Positions 35,333-46,439 of a stretch of 64,000 nucleotides of DNA are shown here, one piece after another (position 1 is the first letter of the stretch; every line of letters begins with the position of its first letter). The translations under genes were made by a program, and so were the position numbers. The notes beneath the pieces were generated by a model. The model was not told where the DNA came from, did no database searches, and was given only the letters and a program-made list of their open reading frames with translations. This stretch comes from Haloechinothrix aidingensis (GTDB lineage: Bacteria > Actinomycetota > Actinomycetes > Mycobacteriales > Pseudonocardiaceae), in NCBI RefSeq assembly GCF_013450155.1, contig NZ_JACCKD010000009.1, positions 186,001 through 250,000 of the forward strand, in the 5' to 3' direction.

Positions 35333-36562
35333 ATGGCAACCGACATCGTCCCGATCGAGCTTGGGCTCCCCCAGGGTGATCTCGTTACCCTGTGGGCTCC
35401 TCGCTGGCGCGAGGACGGTGAGGAATGGGAGGCGTTCCTCGGCGACGAGGACGATCTGTACGGCTTCCCCGATTCCGCGCACCTCGCCGCGTTCATCCGC
35501 ACGGCCGAGCAGCACGACCTTGTCGACCACCCGGCCTGGCACTCGGTGCCGCAGCTGCACGTCCCCGAGCTGATCCCGGATGACGAGCACTCCTACGACC
35601 TCGTCGGGGTCCCCGAGCTGGTGGCCGAGGAGCCGGACTCCTGGACGCTCGGCGAGCTCGCCGAGGTGGTCAGCATGGTGCGTTCCATCGCCGATGTCTG
35701 CGAGCTGGACGACGTGCACGACGTCCTCGACGCCCACGAGGGATTCAGCCTGCTCGAACAAGGCAAGTTTCCCGCGGGAGGGCGGGAGGGCACCCGCCTG
35801 TGGAACGACCTGGTCGGGGCCGTCTCCGAGAAGTGGGACACCGTGCTCGACGCCATCGACCAGCTGGTGACCGTGCCCACCGTCGACGAGGCCACGCTGG
35901 ACGAGACCGCCGAGGAACTCGCCGCCTTCCACGAGGAGTCGGCCGAGGCGGGCGCGGGCGTCAGCGCCGACGGCACGTACTCCGGCGAGTCGGGCGAGGA
36001 AGCCTCCGACTTCTGGACCCAGGTCGGTATCGACCCGATCAAGATAGTCACCGGCACCGACGAGTACGTCACGTTGCGCTGCTACCTGGACGACGAACCG
36101 ATCTTCCTCGGCTCGGACGGGGAGATCCAGGTGTTTCGCTCGGAACGCCTGCTGGCGCGCCAGCTCGCCAACCCGAACGAGCTCGGCACCAACGACCTCG
36201 CCGACGTCGCGACCTGGGACCAGGTCGTCACCAAGGCCACGACGGGTGATCTCGAAGTCGAGGCCACCGAGGAGAACACCTACGTGCTTGCCGGCCTGGA
36301 CGCCGACATCGCCGACGGGATCGAGTACGTTGACCCGGTTCAGCTCGACCTCGCGGTGGAGCTGCTCACCGATGTGGCGGACTGGGCAGGCGACGACAGC
36401 GCGAACGATGCGCTGGCCGCCACCCAGCGCCTGGGGTGGCTGGTGTCGTTCATCGTCAACCCGGACCCGACTCGATTGAAGCCGAGCCCGCCGTTCGACG
36501 AGGAGGTCGCCGAATGGCGCAAGCTGGTCAACTCCTTCGAAGACCGTTTGAGCCCGCACTGA
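35333..36562 (+). CDS. Conserved acidic actinobacterial protein, function unknown
   Basis: A 409-residue soluble, strongly acidic protein (many Asp and Glu, no membrane segment) beginning MATDIVPIELGLPQGDLVTLW. It appears to have an N-terminal alpha/beta part (FLGDEDDLYGFPDSAHLAAFI), a helical middle with a long Asp/Glu-rich stretch (~190-220), and a second part (DDEPIFLGSDGEIQVFRSE). I recall similar proteins from related genomes being labelled primosomal protein without clear support, so I give no function. ATG 35333 follows GGAGG. It is divergent from the helicase gene, with 112 bases between. Confidence 0.7.
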   Translation: MATDIVPIELGLPQGDLVTLWAPRWREDGEEWEAFLGDEDDLYGFPDSAHLAAFIRTAEQHDLVDHPAWHSVPQLHVPELIPDDEHSYDLVGVPELVAEEPDSWTLGELAEVVSMVRSIADVCELDDVHDVLDAHEGFSLLEQGKFPAGGREGTRLWNDLVGAVSEKWDTVLDAIDQLVTVPTVDEATLDETAEELAAFHEESAEAGAGVSADGTYSGESGEEASDFWTQVGIDPIKIVTGTDEYVTLRCYLDDEPIFLGSDGEIQVFRSERLLARQLANPNELGTNDLADVATWDQVVTKATTGDLEVEATEENTYVLAGLDADIADGIEYVDPVQLDLAVELLTDVADWAGDDSANDALAATQRLGWLVSFIVNPDPTRLKPSPPFDEEVAEWRKLVNSFEDRLSPH

Positions 36563-36899
36563 TCGCGAAGGACTACACTCGCCGTCAGCGCCGCCGGACC
36601 GACGACGGCGAAGTGAAACGGACGTATAACCCTCACCGTCTACTCCAGGTTCACACCATATGGTTGCTGACGAGATTCCACGTTGCGCCATCCGGCTGAC
36701 CTGGGGTAGCGGGGAATCCGCGGGGGCGTTACAAGACGCGCCTGTCGTATGGATAAGCTCACACCCATCCCCCGAGGGTTGTTCGCTTCCAGCTGGCGGG
36801 GCCGCTTCAGCGTCTGGAATGAGCGGTACTGCTCGCTGGGGCGGGGAACGAGACCGCGAGACTGTCCGCAGTCCTCGTGCATAAGCCCTACGCAGGAAC
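36563..36899. other. 337-base gap without a convincing gene
   Basis: This gap between two plus-strand genes is less G/C-rich than its neighbours and carries no reading frame with the local codon bias. A minus-strand frame of 88 codons exists but has random-looking composition. No perfect stem longer than a few base pairs was seen. It probably holds the promoter of the coiled-coil gene, but no consensus element is clear enough to name. Confidence 0.5.
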
Positions 36900-38024
36900 A
36901 TGACACTGCCCGTGCCGACGAAGGTCAAAGCCGTGACGCAGGAATCGAACTTCGCCCCCTCCTTCGACAGGATGCGCAACATGCTCGTGCGCGCCGCGGA
37001 GGTGCGGGAGAGCGAGCAACAACAGATCTTTGACGCCCTTGACGACATCTATGCCCGGATCGCCCCGGTCGAGTCGATCGGTGCCATTCGTAAGCGACTG
37101 TCCGAGTTGCCGGATCGCACCGAGGTCAGCGTGCTGGCCGAGCGGCTCGACGAGACCATGTCCCGCCTCGAGGCCCAGGACAAGGCCATCGCCTCGGTCA
37201 GCAGGGCCGTCGAAGGCATCGTCGACAAGCTGGCCAAGCCCTTCGCGCAGCTCGACGGCCGCCTGGATGGCGTCGCCGGCAAGTTCGAGGGCGTCGCCGG
37301 GCGCATGGACGGCCTCGAGGACAAGCTGCAGAACATCCACCGCAGGCTCGATGAGCTGGACGTCCACCTGGACAAGCAGGACAGCAAGCTGGAGTCGGTG
37401 CCCAACGCGGTACACGGCCCGGTGCGCGAGCGTATCGAGGCCGCCGAGTCCGCGCTCCGGGAGCGGATGGATACCACCGACGCCGAGTTCCGGCAGCGCA
37501 TCGACGAGATCGACACCTCGACGAAGGAGCAGCTGAGCTCCACGGCCAAGTCGATCAACTCCGACATCCTCGAAGCGACGAGTGCGATCGACGCGGGCGA
37601 GCGCATCGACGCCATCACCGAGAAGCTCAACGAGGTCTCCGGCAGGATCGACGAGGTGACCAACCGGATCAGCAAGGTCGAGGACGACCTCGCCACCCGT
37701 GTCGGGGACCTGGACGGCACCTTGAAGGCCAGGCTCGCGACCGTGGAGGGCGCGATCTCCGAGCGGCCCGACTCCGACTCGCTCGGCTCGCTGGTGCGCA
37801 AGAGCAACGAGGAGTCCGAGCGGCGGATCGGCGGGCAGCTCGACGAGGCGATGGCCACCTTCGCCGAGCTGATGCTCGGCGGTGGGCAGCCTGCGCAGCA
37901 GAGCGTGCAACCGCCACCCGCGCCGCGGCAGACGCGGCGGTCCCGCAACGGCGGCTCCAACCGCGCGCGCAACGGCACGAAGAAGGAAGAGACGCCGGCG
38001 GCCGAGTCCTCCGGCGAGGGCTGA
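36900..38024 (+). CDS. Long coiled-coil protein of unknown function
   Basis: A 374-residue protein that is almost entirely predicted helix. From ~residue 30 to 330 it shows heptad/hendecad spacing of Leu, Ile and Val between charged residues. A repetitive segment (LDGVAGKFEGVAGRMDGLE, about 118-136) lies within it, and Cys and Trp appear absent. The last ~55 residues are a disordered Pro/Gln then Arg/Lys/Asn-rich tail (RQTRRSRNGG) ending in acidic residues. It has no signal peptide or membrane segment. The shape suggests a cytoplasmic scaffold, phasin-like or nucleoid-binding protein, but no family can be named. ATG 36900 or a GTG 33 bases later are both possible. A strong terminator follows. 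Confidence 0.75.
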   Translation: MTLPVPTKVKAVTQESNFAPSFDRMRNMLVRAAEVRESEQQQIFDALDDIYARIAPVESIGAIRKRLSELPDRTEVSVLAERLDETMSRLEAQDKAIASVSRAVEGIVDKLAKPFAQLDGRLDGVAGKFEGVAGRMDGLEDKLQNIHRRLDELDVHLDKQDSKLESVPNAVHGPVRERIEAAESALRERMDTTDAEFRQRIDEIDTSTKEQLSSTAKSINSDILEATSAIDAGERIDAITEKLNEVSGRIDEVTNRISKVEDDLATRVGDLDGTLKARLATVEGAISERPDSDSLGSLVRKSNEESERRIGGQLDEAMATFAELMLGGGQPAQQSVQPPPAPRQTRRSRNGGSNRARNGTKKEETPAAESSGEG

Positions 38025-38069
38025 GAGAACCCGCAGCCCTGCCGCACTGCGGCGCGAAGACACCATCAG

Positions 38070-38096
38070 CGAGAGCCCCGCGACGCGGGGCTCTCG
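38070..38096 (+). terminator. Perfect hairpin terminator after the coiled-coil gene
   Basis: CGAGAGCCCCG (38070-38080) pairs perfectly with CGGGGCTCTCG (38086-38096) around a five-base loop, 46 bases after the stop. A short T/G run follows. It is the clearest intrinsic-type terminator in the window. Confidence 0.85.
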
Positions 38097-38264
38097 TGCG
38101 TAGGGCGCCGGAAAGCGGGGAGCTGTGCACGCGTATACGGGACCGTACCGGGGTAGTACCGTGTTCCGGGTAGCACCGCGCGTGACCGGACAGCCCGGCA
38201 CGGTGACGCGGGCGCACGGACCTACCGGACCGCCACGGCGGCGAACCAGGACGAGGGACGGACG

Positions 38265-38591
38265 ATGGCGAGGAAGCAGACCCACTACCACGCCCATATC
38301 GACGACGCCCGGATGTCGCAGGCCGAACCGCAGCGTGCCAACTTCCACAGCGCCCTGGACGGCAGTGCGGAGGTCATCAACTGGCTGGCGACCCAGCTCC
38401 GCGAGGCTGCGGGTAACCCGGACATGGAGCTGTCCGACGAGTCGGAGCTGTGGAAGCAGCTGGTCGGCTCGAAGGAACAGATCGCGACGGGCTTGCGGGG
38501 TGGGCCGACCATCATCGCCGTGCCCATCCCCGAGGACAGGTGCCCGTGCGAGCGGCCCGAGCTGCGGACCGTTCGAGGCAAGAGCGAGTAA
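38265..38591 (+). CDS. Small conserved-type protein of unknown function
   Basis: A 108-residue soluble protein starting at ATG 38265, with GAGG upstream. It has a helical middle (NFHSALDGSAEVINWLATQLREA) and a short C-terminal part with a CPCERPE motif whose two cysteines might bind metal. Codon bias is like that of the neighbouring genes, so it is probably real. It ends 20 bases before the converging deoA stop. I do not recognise the family and the context gives no functional clue. Confidence 0.65.
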   Translation: MARKQTHYHAHIDDARMSQAEPQRANFHSALDGSAEVINWLATQLREAAGNPDMELSDESELWKQLVGSKEQIATGLRGGPTIIAVPIPEDRCPCERPELRTVRGKSE

Positions 38592-38611
38592 CGCCCGGCG
38601 AGCAGCCCCGG

Positions 38612-39907
38612 TCAGCCGCGGCGGATGTCGAGCACGAGCGGCTGACGGTCGGGCTCGGCAGCACCGACGCTCACCGCGCCTGCCAGCGCGTCCAGCGCGG
38701 ACGGTAGCGACTCCGGGTTGTCGGTATGCAGCTCCAGTATCGGCTGACCCCGCTGCACGCGCTCCCCGCGCCGCGCGAGGCAGCGGACGCCGGCGGCGTG
38801 CGCGACCGGATCCTCGCGCCTGGCGCGCCCGGCGCCGAGCCGCCAGGCGGCTACCCCCACCGCGAACGCGTCCAGCTCCGCGACGACCCCACTGCGTTCG
38901 GCTTCGACCAGGTGTACTTCCCGCGCGCGCGGCAGCTCGGCGTCCGGGTCACCGCCCTGCGCACGGATCATGTCCTGCCACACCGCGTGGGCCGCACCGG
39001 AGGACAGCACGGCTGCCGGGTCGGGTGCGTCCGGGCCGTCGATGCCTGCCAGCGACAGCATCTCCCTGGCCAGCACGACGGTCAGCTCGGCGACGTCCGG
39101 CGGCCCGCCGCCGCGCAACACGTCCACGGCTTCGGCGACCTCGACGGCGTTGCCGACCGCACGCCCCAGCGGGGTCGACATGTCGGACAGCACCGCCGTG
39201 GTGCGCACGCCGTGTGCCCGCCCGATCCGCACCAGCGCATCCGCGAGCTCGGCGGCCTGGGGGCGCGTCTTCATGAACGCACCCGACCCGACCTTGACGT
39301 CGAGCAGCAGGCCCGCCGCGCCTTCGGCGATCTTCTTACTCATGATCGAGCTCGCGATGAGCGGCACGGACTCCACCGTCCCCGTCACGTCCCGCAACGC
39401 GTACAGCTTGCGGTCGGCAGGGGCGATGCCCTCGGTCGCCGCCGCGACCACGGCACCGACCTCGGCCAGCTGGCCGGCGATTCGCGACGTCGACATATCG
39501 GCTTGCCAGCCGGGGATCGACTCCAGCTTGTCGAGCGTACCGCCGGTGTGCCCGAGGCCCCGGCCGGAGAGCTGGGGTACTGCCGCCCCGCAGGCGGCCA
39601 CCAGCGGCGCGAGCACGAGCGTGATCTTGTCGCCCACCCCGCCCGTGGAGTGCTTGTCCACAGTGGGCCGTTCCGAGCGCAGCTCGAGCCGCTCGCCAGA
39701 GGAGATCATCGCCGCGGTCAGCCGGGCGGTCTCCCGCTCGTCCATCCCGCGCAGGCACACGGCCATGGCGAGCGCGGCCATCTGCTCCTCGGCGACCACC
39801 CCGCGGGTGTACGCGTCGACGATCCAGTCGATCTGGGCATCGCTGAGCGGCTCGGCATCCCGCTTGGCGCGGATGACGTCGACCGCGGCGAACGGTTCCT
39901 GTCCCAT
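38612..39907 (-). CDS. deoA: Thymidine phosphorylase
   Basis: A 431-residue enzyme of the pyrimidine nucleoside phosphorylase family, splitting thymidine or deoxyuridine to base and deoxyribose-1-phosphate. Signatures visible are KHSTGGVGDK in the phosphate loop, SGRGLGHTGGTLDKLESIPG, and the catalytic-region SKKIAEGAAGLLLDVKVGSGAFMK (here named in two overlapping parts, SKKIAEG and DVKVGSGAFMK). ATG 39907 follows GAGGTG; a GTG two codons upstream is less likely. It is the last gene of the nucleoside import operon, 12 bases after cdd. In M. tuberculosis deoA and cdd are also adjacent to sdh. Confidence 0.95.
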   Translation of the reverse strand: MGQEPFAAVDVIRAKRDAEPLSDAQIDWIVDAYTRGVVAEEQMAALAMAVCLRGMDERETARLTAAMISSGERLELRSERPTVDKHSTGGVGDKITLVLAPLVAACGAAVPQLSGRGLGHTGGTLDKLESIPGWQADMSTSRIAGQLAEVGAVVAAATEGIAPADRKLYALRDVTGTVESVPLIASSIMSKKIAEGAAGLLLDVKVGSGAFMKTRPQAAELADALVRIGRAHGVRTTAVLSDMSTPLGRAVGNAVEVAEAVDVLRGGGPPDVAELTVVLAREMLSLAGIDGPDAPDPAAVLSSGAAHAVWQDMIRAQGGDPDAELPRAREVHLVEAERSGVVAELDAFAVGVAAWRLGAGRARREDPVAHAAGVRCLARRGERVQRGQPILELHTDNPESLPSALDALAGAVSVGAAEPDRQPLVLDIRRG

Positions 39908-39919
39908 GTGCACACCTCG

Positions 39920-40309
39920 TCAGCGGAACGCCTCTGGCAGGAGGGCGGACAGCGGCGCCGGTCCGTCCCCGGCATCGACGAGACAGCCGTCCCCGCCGAA
40001 CTCGAGGAGTACCTGCCGGCATCGCCCGCACGGCAGCAGCAGCTCCCCCGTACCGCTGCGGCAGGCGACCGCGCGGAGCGTGCCACCGCCGGACAGGTGG
40101 AGCTGGCCCGCGAGCACGCACTCGGCACACAACGTCAGGCCGTAAGATGCGTTCTCCACATTGCACCCGCGCACCAGACGGCCGTCCTCGGTCAGGCCGG
40201 CCGCACCGACCCGCAGGCCCGAGTACGGGCAGTACGCGTTCCGCGCAACCGCGGTCGCCTCGGCACGCAGCTCCGTCCAGTCGATCGGAACCGGGTCCAC
40301 CGCCGACAC
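39920..40309 (-). CDS. cdd: Cytidine deaminase
   Basis: A 129-residue tetrameric-type cytidine deaminase converting (deoxy)cytidine to (deoxy)uridine. The zinc and catalytic residues are in CAE (Cys-Ala-Glu, within ASYGLTLCAECVL) and PCGRC; NVENASYG binds the sugar. The start is GTG 40309, and the length is typical. It lies 30 bases after the second permease and 12 before deoA, so it belongs to the import operon and feeds uridine and deoxyuridine to the phosphorylases. Confidence 0.96.
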   Translation of the reverse strand: MSAVDPVPIDWTELRAEATAVARNAYCPYSGLRVGAAGLTEDGRLVRGCNVENASYGLTLCAECVLAGQLHLSGGGTLRAVACRSGTGELLLPCGRCRQVLLEFGGDGCLVDAGDGPAPLSALLPEAFR

Positions 40310-40339
40310 GCTACACCTCCGTATCCATCAGCCGGGCCG

Positions 40340-41616
40340 TCACGACTTGATGTACGGCTGGCCGTTCGCGGCAGGCGGGCGGATCCGGCCCACCAGCCCC
40401 GCCACCGCGAAGATCGTCAGCACGTACGGTGCCATGAGCATGAACTCGCTGGGAATCGGCGAGCCGATGATCCCGAGCACGCTCTGCAGGTTGTTGGCGA
40501 AACCGAACAGCAGTGCCGCGAAGACCGCCCCCATCGGCTTCCACCGGCCGAGGATCATCGCGGCGAGCGCGATGAAACCGGCTCCGGCGGTCATCTCCCT
40601 GCTGAACACCCCGATCGCCCCGAGAGTGAAGTAGGCACCCCCGAAGCCCGCGACCGCGCCGCCGATGAGCACGTTGCGGAACCGGACCGCGTTGACCGCG
40701 ATACCCGCGGTGTCGGCGGCCTCGGGGTGCTCCCCGACGGCCCGCACGCGCAGTCCCCAGCGGGTGTGGAACAGCGCGACGTGCACCACGATCACCGCGA
40801 GGTACATGCAGTACACGATGACGGTCTGGTCGAACAGCACCGGCCCGATCACGGGAATGTCGCCGAGCACCGGGATCTTCCAGCGGGGGAAGCGGCCAGG
40901 TGAGTTCCACGTCCCGGCCTGCGGGCTGAGCAGCCTGCCGTACAGGAAGTTCGTCAGCCCCAGCACCAGGACGTTGAGCACCACCCCGACGATGATCTGG
41001 TTGACCAGGTACCTGATCGAGAACACCGCGAGCAGGTAGGCCACGAGCAACCCGGCCAGGGGGGCCGCGATCAGGCCGACCCACAGGTTGCCGAGCAGGG
41101 ACGCCACGACCCCGGACAGGAAGGCGCCCGCGAGGAGCTGCCCCTCGATCGCGATATTGATCACGCCGGTCCGCTCCCCGAGCATCCCGCACAGCGCTCC
41201 GAAGATCAGCGGTACGGACAGCGCGAGCGAGCCCTGCAGCGCACCGGTCAGCGAGATCGTCTCCCCCGCGACAGCCCAGGTCAGAAAGGACAGCACGAAT
41301 GCCGTTCCGAACAGCACCGACAGCCACAGCGGTACGGGCTCCGCGCGGGCGGTGAGCAGGAACGCGTATCCCGCGACAGCCAGGCACAGCAGCGCGAGCA
41401 GGATCGCCGCCTGCCTGGACGGCACACCGAGCGGATCGATCTCCACGATGTCGCCCGCCGTGGAGATCCCGAAGGTGCTGCGCTCGCCCCCCGGGGCGAG
41501 CAGGCCGAACAGCACAAGCGCGCCCAGCCCGAGAACCGTGAACATCACCGGCGCTCGCCAGCGGCGGCGCAGTACCCGCTCGGCTCGCGAGCCCGTGTCG
41601 CCGGTCTCTCGTGTGC

Positions 41617-41620
<4 letters not shown>
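40340..41620 (-). CDS. Nucleoside ABC importer, permease 2
   Basis: A 426-residue inner-membrane permease with about 10 hydrophobic segments. It has the family pattern GVINIAIEGQLLAGAF, typical of BMP-type (YufQ/NupC-like) permeases, and GIAVNAVRFRNVLIGGAVAGFGGAYF. GTG 41620 overlaps the stop of permease 1 by four bases (GTGA), so the pair is translationally coupled. It forms the transmembrane pore with permease 1 for uptake of nucleosides, as indicated by the adjoining cdd and deoA. The frame reads further upstream inside permease 1, but that part is not coding in this frame. Confidence 0.92.
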
Positions 41621-42860
<1,240 letters not shown>

Positions 42861-42864
<4 letters not shown>

Positions 42865-44444
42865 GGCTCCCCCTCGTCCCCGTCACCGCCGTACTCCGGA
42901 TGCCCGGTACGCGTGGGGTGCGCCGCGGCTCGCTCGAAGGCCTGCTCGGGTGCGTACCCCGCGGTCATCAGGCCGAGGACATCGCGCTCGGTGTCGCCGG
43001 GCACGATGCCGACCACCGACCCGCGGTACATCACCAGGATCCGGTCGGCGAGCGCGCTGGCCTCGTCCAGCTCGGTCGACACGATCAGCACCGGCGTCCG
43101 GTTGTCCCGCTCGGCGATGATGCGCCGGTGCACGAACTCGATCGACCCCACGTCCAGCCCGCGCGTGGGTTGGGTCGCCACCAGCAGCTTCAACGGCCGG
43201 GACAGCTCCCGTGCCAGCACGACCTTCTGCTGGTTACCCCCGGACAGCGTGCTGGCCAGGGTGTCGATACTGCCGGCACGGATGTCGAACTCGCCGACCC
43301 GCTCGGCTGCGTTGCTCCTGATCCGGGCGTGCCTGAGCATCGGCCCCCTCGCGAACGGCGAGCGGTCGTACAGGTCGAGAACGAGGTTCTCGGCGACCGT
43401 GAACTGGCCGACCAGCCCGTCGGTCCTGCGGTCCTCGGGGACGAACCCCACCCCGGCGCGCAGCACCTCGCGCACCGAGCGGCCGAGCAGCTCCGTACCG
43501 GCCAACCGGACCGAGCCGCGCACCCTGCCGCCCAGCCCGAGCAGTGCCTCTGTCAGCTCCGTCTGGCCGTTGCCCTGCACCCCCGCGACGACCAGTATCT
43601 CGCCGGCGCGCACGTCGAACGAGACGTCGTCGACGACCAGCTGGTCCCGATCGTCGACCACGGTGAGCCCGCGCACCGCGAGCACGACCTCTGCCGGGTC
43701 GGAGGTACCGGCATCGACCACCAGGCTGACCGGGCGGCCGACCATCAGCGAGGCCAGCTCGCTCTCGGTCGACTCGGGGTGTGCCTGGCCGACGACGCGT
43801 CCCAGCCGCATCACCGTGATGCGGTCGGCGATCGCCCTGACCTCCCGGAGCTTGTGCGTGATGAACACGATGGACGTGCCGTCCGCGGTCAGCTGCCGCA
43901 TGATGCCCATCAGCTCGTCGGTCTCCTGCGGGGTCAGCACCGCGGTCGGCTCGTCGAGGATGAGCACGCGCGCGTCGCGCACCAGCGCCTTGATGATCTC
44001 CACTCGCTGCTGCACGCCGACGGGCAGGTGTTCGACAACGGCATCCGGGTCGACGTCGAAGCCGTACTGCTCGGAGATCTCCCGGATCCGCGCCCGGGTC
44101 GCCTCGACATCGAGCAGACCGGCGCCACGCGTCGGCTCGGCACCGAGCATCACGTTCTCCGCGACGGTGAACACCGGGACGAGCATGAAGTGCTGGTGCA
44201 CCATGCCGATCCCCGCTGCCATCGCGTCCGCGGGCCCGGAGAACGCGACCGGCTCGTCGTCGACAACGATCTCACCGGCATCGGCCGCGCTGAGCCCGTA
44301 GAGCACGTTCATCAACGTGGACTTGCCAGCACCGTTCTCCCCGAGGAGGCAGTGCACCTCACCGGGTTCGACGGTGAGGCTGATGTCGTCGTTGGCGACA
44401 AGCGAACCGAAGCGCTTGGTGATGCCGCGGAGCTCGAGTTTCAC
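42861..44444 (-). CDS. Nucleoside ABC importer, double ATPase subunit
   Basis: A 527-residue protein with two ABC domains. The first has Walker A GENGAGKS (35-42) and a degenerate signature (LPVGVQQRVEI) before a Walker B ending LILDEPTAVL. The second has GVQGNGQTEL in place of a consensus P-loop, the intact signature LSGGNQQKV, and a Walker B region LLVATQPTRGLD in which the usual acidic base is not in the standard place. This asymmetric layout is typical of the sugar/BMP-type ATPases. ATG 44444 is 19 bases after the lipoprotein stop. Confidence 0.94.
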
Positions 44445-44463
44445 CGGCAGCCCTTATCGGGGG

Positions 44464-45564
44464 TCAGAACGCGGCGTCGGACTGCACCTCGAGATCCCCG
44501 TCGATGATCTGCTGCTCGAGCTCGGCGACCTCGTCGGCGAGCTCCTCGTCGATCTCATCGGAGAAGTCGTGGTACGGCGCGATGGATACACCCTCGTTGT
44601 CCAGCGTCCCGACGAACGGCTCCGGGGAGAACTCACCGTCGGCTGTCGCCTCGACGGCTTCCTGCACCGCCGTGTCCATCCCCTTGACGACGCTGGTCAG
44701 GATGAGGTCGGAGTACTCGGGCAGCGACTCGTACCCGTCGGTGTCCACCCAGATCAGCGCGACATCGCCCGCGTCCCGCGCGGCGACGGCCGCGGACTCG
44801 CCGATCGGCCCGGCGACCGGCATGATCACGTCGGCGCCCTGCTGGATGAGGTTCTCGCTGTACTGCTGGGCGAGGCTGGCGTTGCTGAAGTCGTCGGTGA
44901 ACTGCCCGTCCTGGGACTCCTTGTCCCACCCGAGCACTTCGACATCGGCGTCATGGACCTCGTTGTAGTGCTGCACGCCGTCGTAGTACCCGTCCATGAA
45001 AATCGTCACCGTGGGGATCTTCGCTCCTCCCCACGTGGCGACCGTGCCGGTCTCCGAGTACCCGGCTGCGAGGTAACCGGCGAGGAACGACGCCTCGTGG
45101 GTGTTGAAGACGAGCGGCTTGACGTTGTCGATGGTGACCGGCTCGCCGCTGTCCTCGTCGGTGTACTGGAAGTCGACGATCGCGAACCGCTCGTCGGGGT
45201 TGCTCTCGGCCGCGGCGGCCGTAGCGTCGGCGAGCATGAACCCTACGGTGACGATCAGGCCACAGTCCTGGGAGACCATGCTCGACACGTTGGGTTCGAA
45301 GTCGGCGGTGGAATGTGACTCGGCTACCTGTACCTCGGAGATAGTCCCCGCGTCGTGCGCGTTCACGAGGCCACGATGGGAAGTCTCGTTGAAGGACTTG
45401 TCGTCGACACCTCCCTCGTCGGTGACCATGCAACCGACGAAGTCCGTACCGTCCGAGCCGGCATCGGTCTCCTCAGGGGCCTCGCCACAGGCGGTAACCA
45501 CCAGTGCCGACGCCGCGAGCACGGCTCCCACTCGAATGACAGCTGCACGGTGCATGGCGATCAC
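44464..45564 (-). CDS. BMP-family nucleoside-binding lipoprotein
   Basis: A 366-residue lipoprotein with a hydrophobic signal and the lipobox LVVTAC (Cys26). Mature features are VTDEGGVDDKSFNETSHRG, the nucleoside-site pattern of the BMP/PnrA family, and later MPVAGPIGESAAVAARD. It captures nucleosides outside the cell and delivers them to the two permeases. GTG 45564 has GGAGG four bases upstream; ATG 45555 is the alternative. It is the first gene of a six-gene operon running to deoA, with a 432-base divergent region between it and sdhC. Confidence 0.93.
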   Translation of the reverse strand: MIAMHRAAVIRVGAVLAASALVVTACGEAPEETDAGSDGTDFVGCMVTDEGGVDDKSFNETSHRGLVNAHDAGTISEVQVAESHSTADFEPNVSSMVSQDCGLIVTVGFMLADATAAAAESNPDERFAIVDFQYTDEDSGEPVTIDNVKPLVFNTHEASFLAGYLAAGYSETGTVATWGGAKIPTVTIFMDGYYDGVQHYNEVHDADVEVLGWDKESQDGQFTDDFSNASLAQQYSENLIQQGADVIMPVAGPIGESAAVAARDAGDVALIWVDTDGYESLPEYSDLILTSVVKGMDTAVQEAVEATADGEFSPEPFVGTLDNEGVSIAPYHDFSDEIDEELADEVAELEQQIIDGDLEVQSDAAF

Positions 45565-45996
45565 TCACCCTCCACACTCGGTCGGGGCGGCACTCCGGGC
45601 GCCCTGTCTCTCGCCGGGTCTCTCGCCGGCTCACCCTGACGTGGGCACGACGGCAGAACACTACCCGGAGATGAGACGCATGCCACACGAGCTCTACACT
45701 ACGTAATCAAATTGTTTGCTGAGCACCCGTTCGATCGAGTCCCGGACTCCGGTTCGCCCCTCGAATCGCCGGTTCCGGACACTGACGATCACGGGTGGGT
45801 TGTCTTGTCGATCACAACGGACCAACCGAGTTTTCGCGGGCGGCAGCGGACGGGTCTAGCATCCCCCTATTAAGGCCCACGTTGGCCACGGTCCGGGATG
45901 ACCTCAGCCGTCGCGTCGGGGATGCCCCCACGGTTCGCGGCTGGTACGCGGCCGGCAGGCGTGGGTATGCCACAAGACAATGGAGGCCGTACACCG
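45565..45996. promoter_or_regulatory. 432-base divergent control region of the nucleoside operon and sdhCDAB
   Basis: No gene is seen. The half near 45695-45722 is locally A/T-rich (CTACACTACGTAATCAAATT) and probably carries the minus-strand promoter. Around 45798-45827 is a partial dyad: GGTTG and CAACC outside, TTGT and ACAA inside, the latter arms separated by CGATC. On the sdh side TATTAA at 45868-45873 is a -10 candidate ~125 bases before the sdhC start. None of these has enough support for a firm site call. Confidence 0.4.
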
Positions 45997-46437
45997 ATGT
46001 CTGTCACTGCGAGTACCGCGCCTGCGGGTACGAGCGATCGGGCGGGTACCTCGCGTCTGAGCGGAACCTTCTACCGCGGCGACCCTGCCATGTGGTCCTG
46101 GGTGCTGCACCGCATCACCGGCGCGCTCACCTTCTTCTTCCTCTTCGTCCACGTACTCGACACCGCACTGGTGCGAGTCTCGCCGAGTGCGTACGACGCG
46201 GTCATCGAGACCTACAAGACCCCGTTCGTCAACCTGCTCGAGGTCGGTCTCGTCGGCGCGGTGCTGTATCACGCCCTCAACGGCATCCGCGTCATGCTCG
46301 TCGACTTCTGGTCGCAGGGGCCCAGGTACCAGCGCCCGATGCTGTGGGGTCTGATCGGCATCTGGGCCGTGGTGATGATCCCGGGTACCTACTTCATGCT
46401 CGAGCGCACCGTCTCCACGATGTTCGGGGGTAACTGA
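45997..46437 (+). CDS. sdhC: Succinate dehydrogenase cytochrome b subunit
   Basis: A 146-residue membrane anchor with three hydrophobic segments. The HRITGALTFFFLFVH signature and HALNGIRVML provide the conserved His residues used for haem b and quinone binding. It anchors the SdhAB head to the membrane and passes electrons to menaquinone. I chose ATG 45997, preceded by GGAGG ten bases away; ATG 45967 and an upstream start are possible. The first gene of sdhCDAB, two bases before sdhD. Confidence 0.93.
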   Translation: MSVTASTAPAGTSDRAGTSRLSGTFYRGDPAMWSWVLHRITGALTFFFLFVHVLDTALVRVSPSAYDAVIETYKTPFVNLLEVGLVGAVLYHALNGIRVMLVDFWSQGPRYQRPMLWGLIGIWAVVMIPGTYFMLERTVSTMFGGN

Positions 46438-46439
46438 TC

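Noticed and set aside
36640-36906. Minus-strand frame of 88 codons in the 36.6-36.9 kb gap
   Set aside because: Codon use lacks the third-position G/C bias of real genes and the product has no recognisable features.
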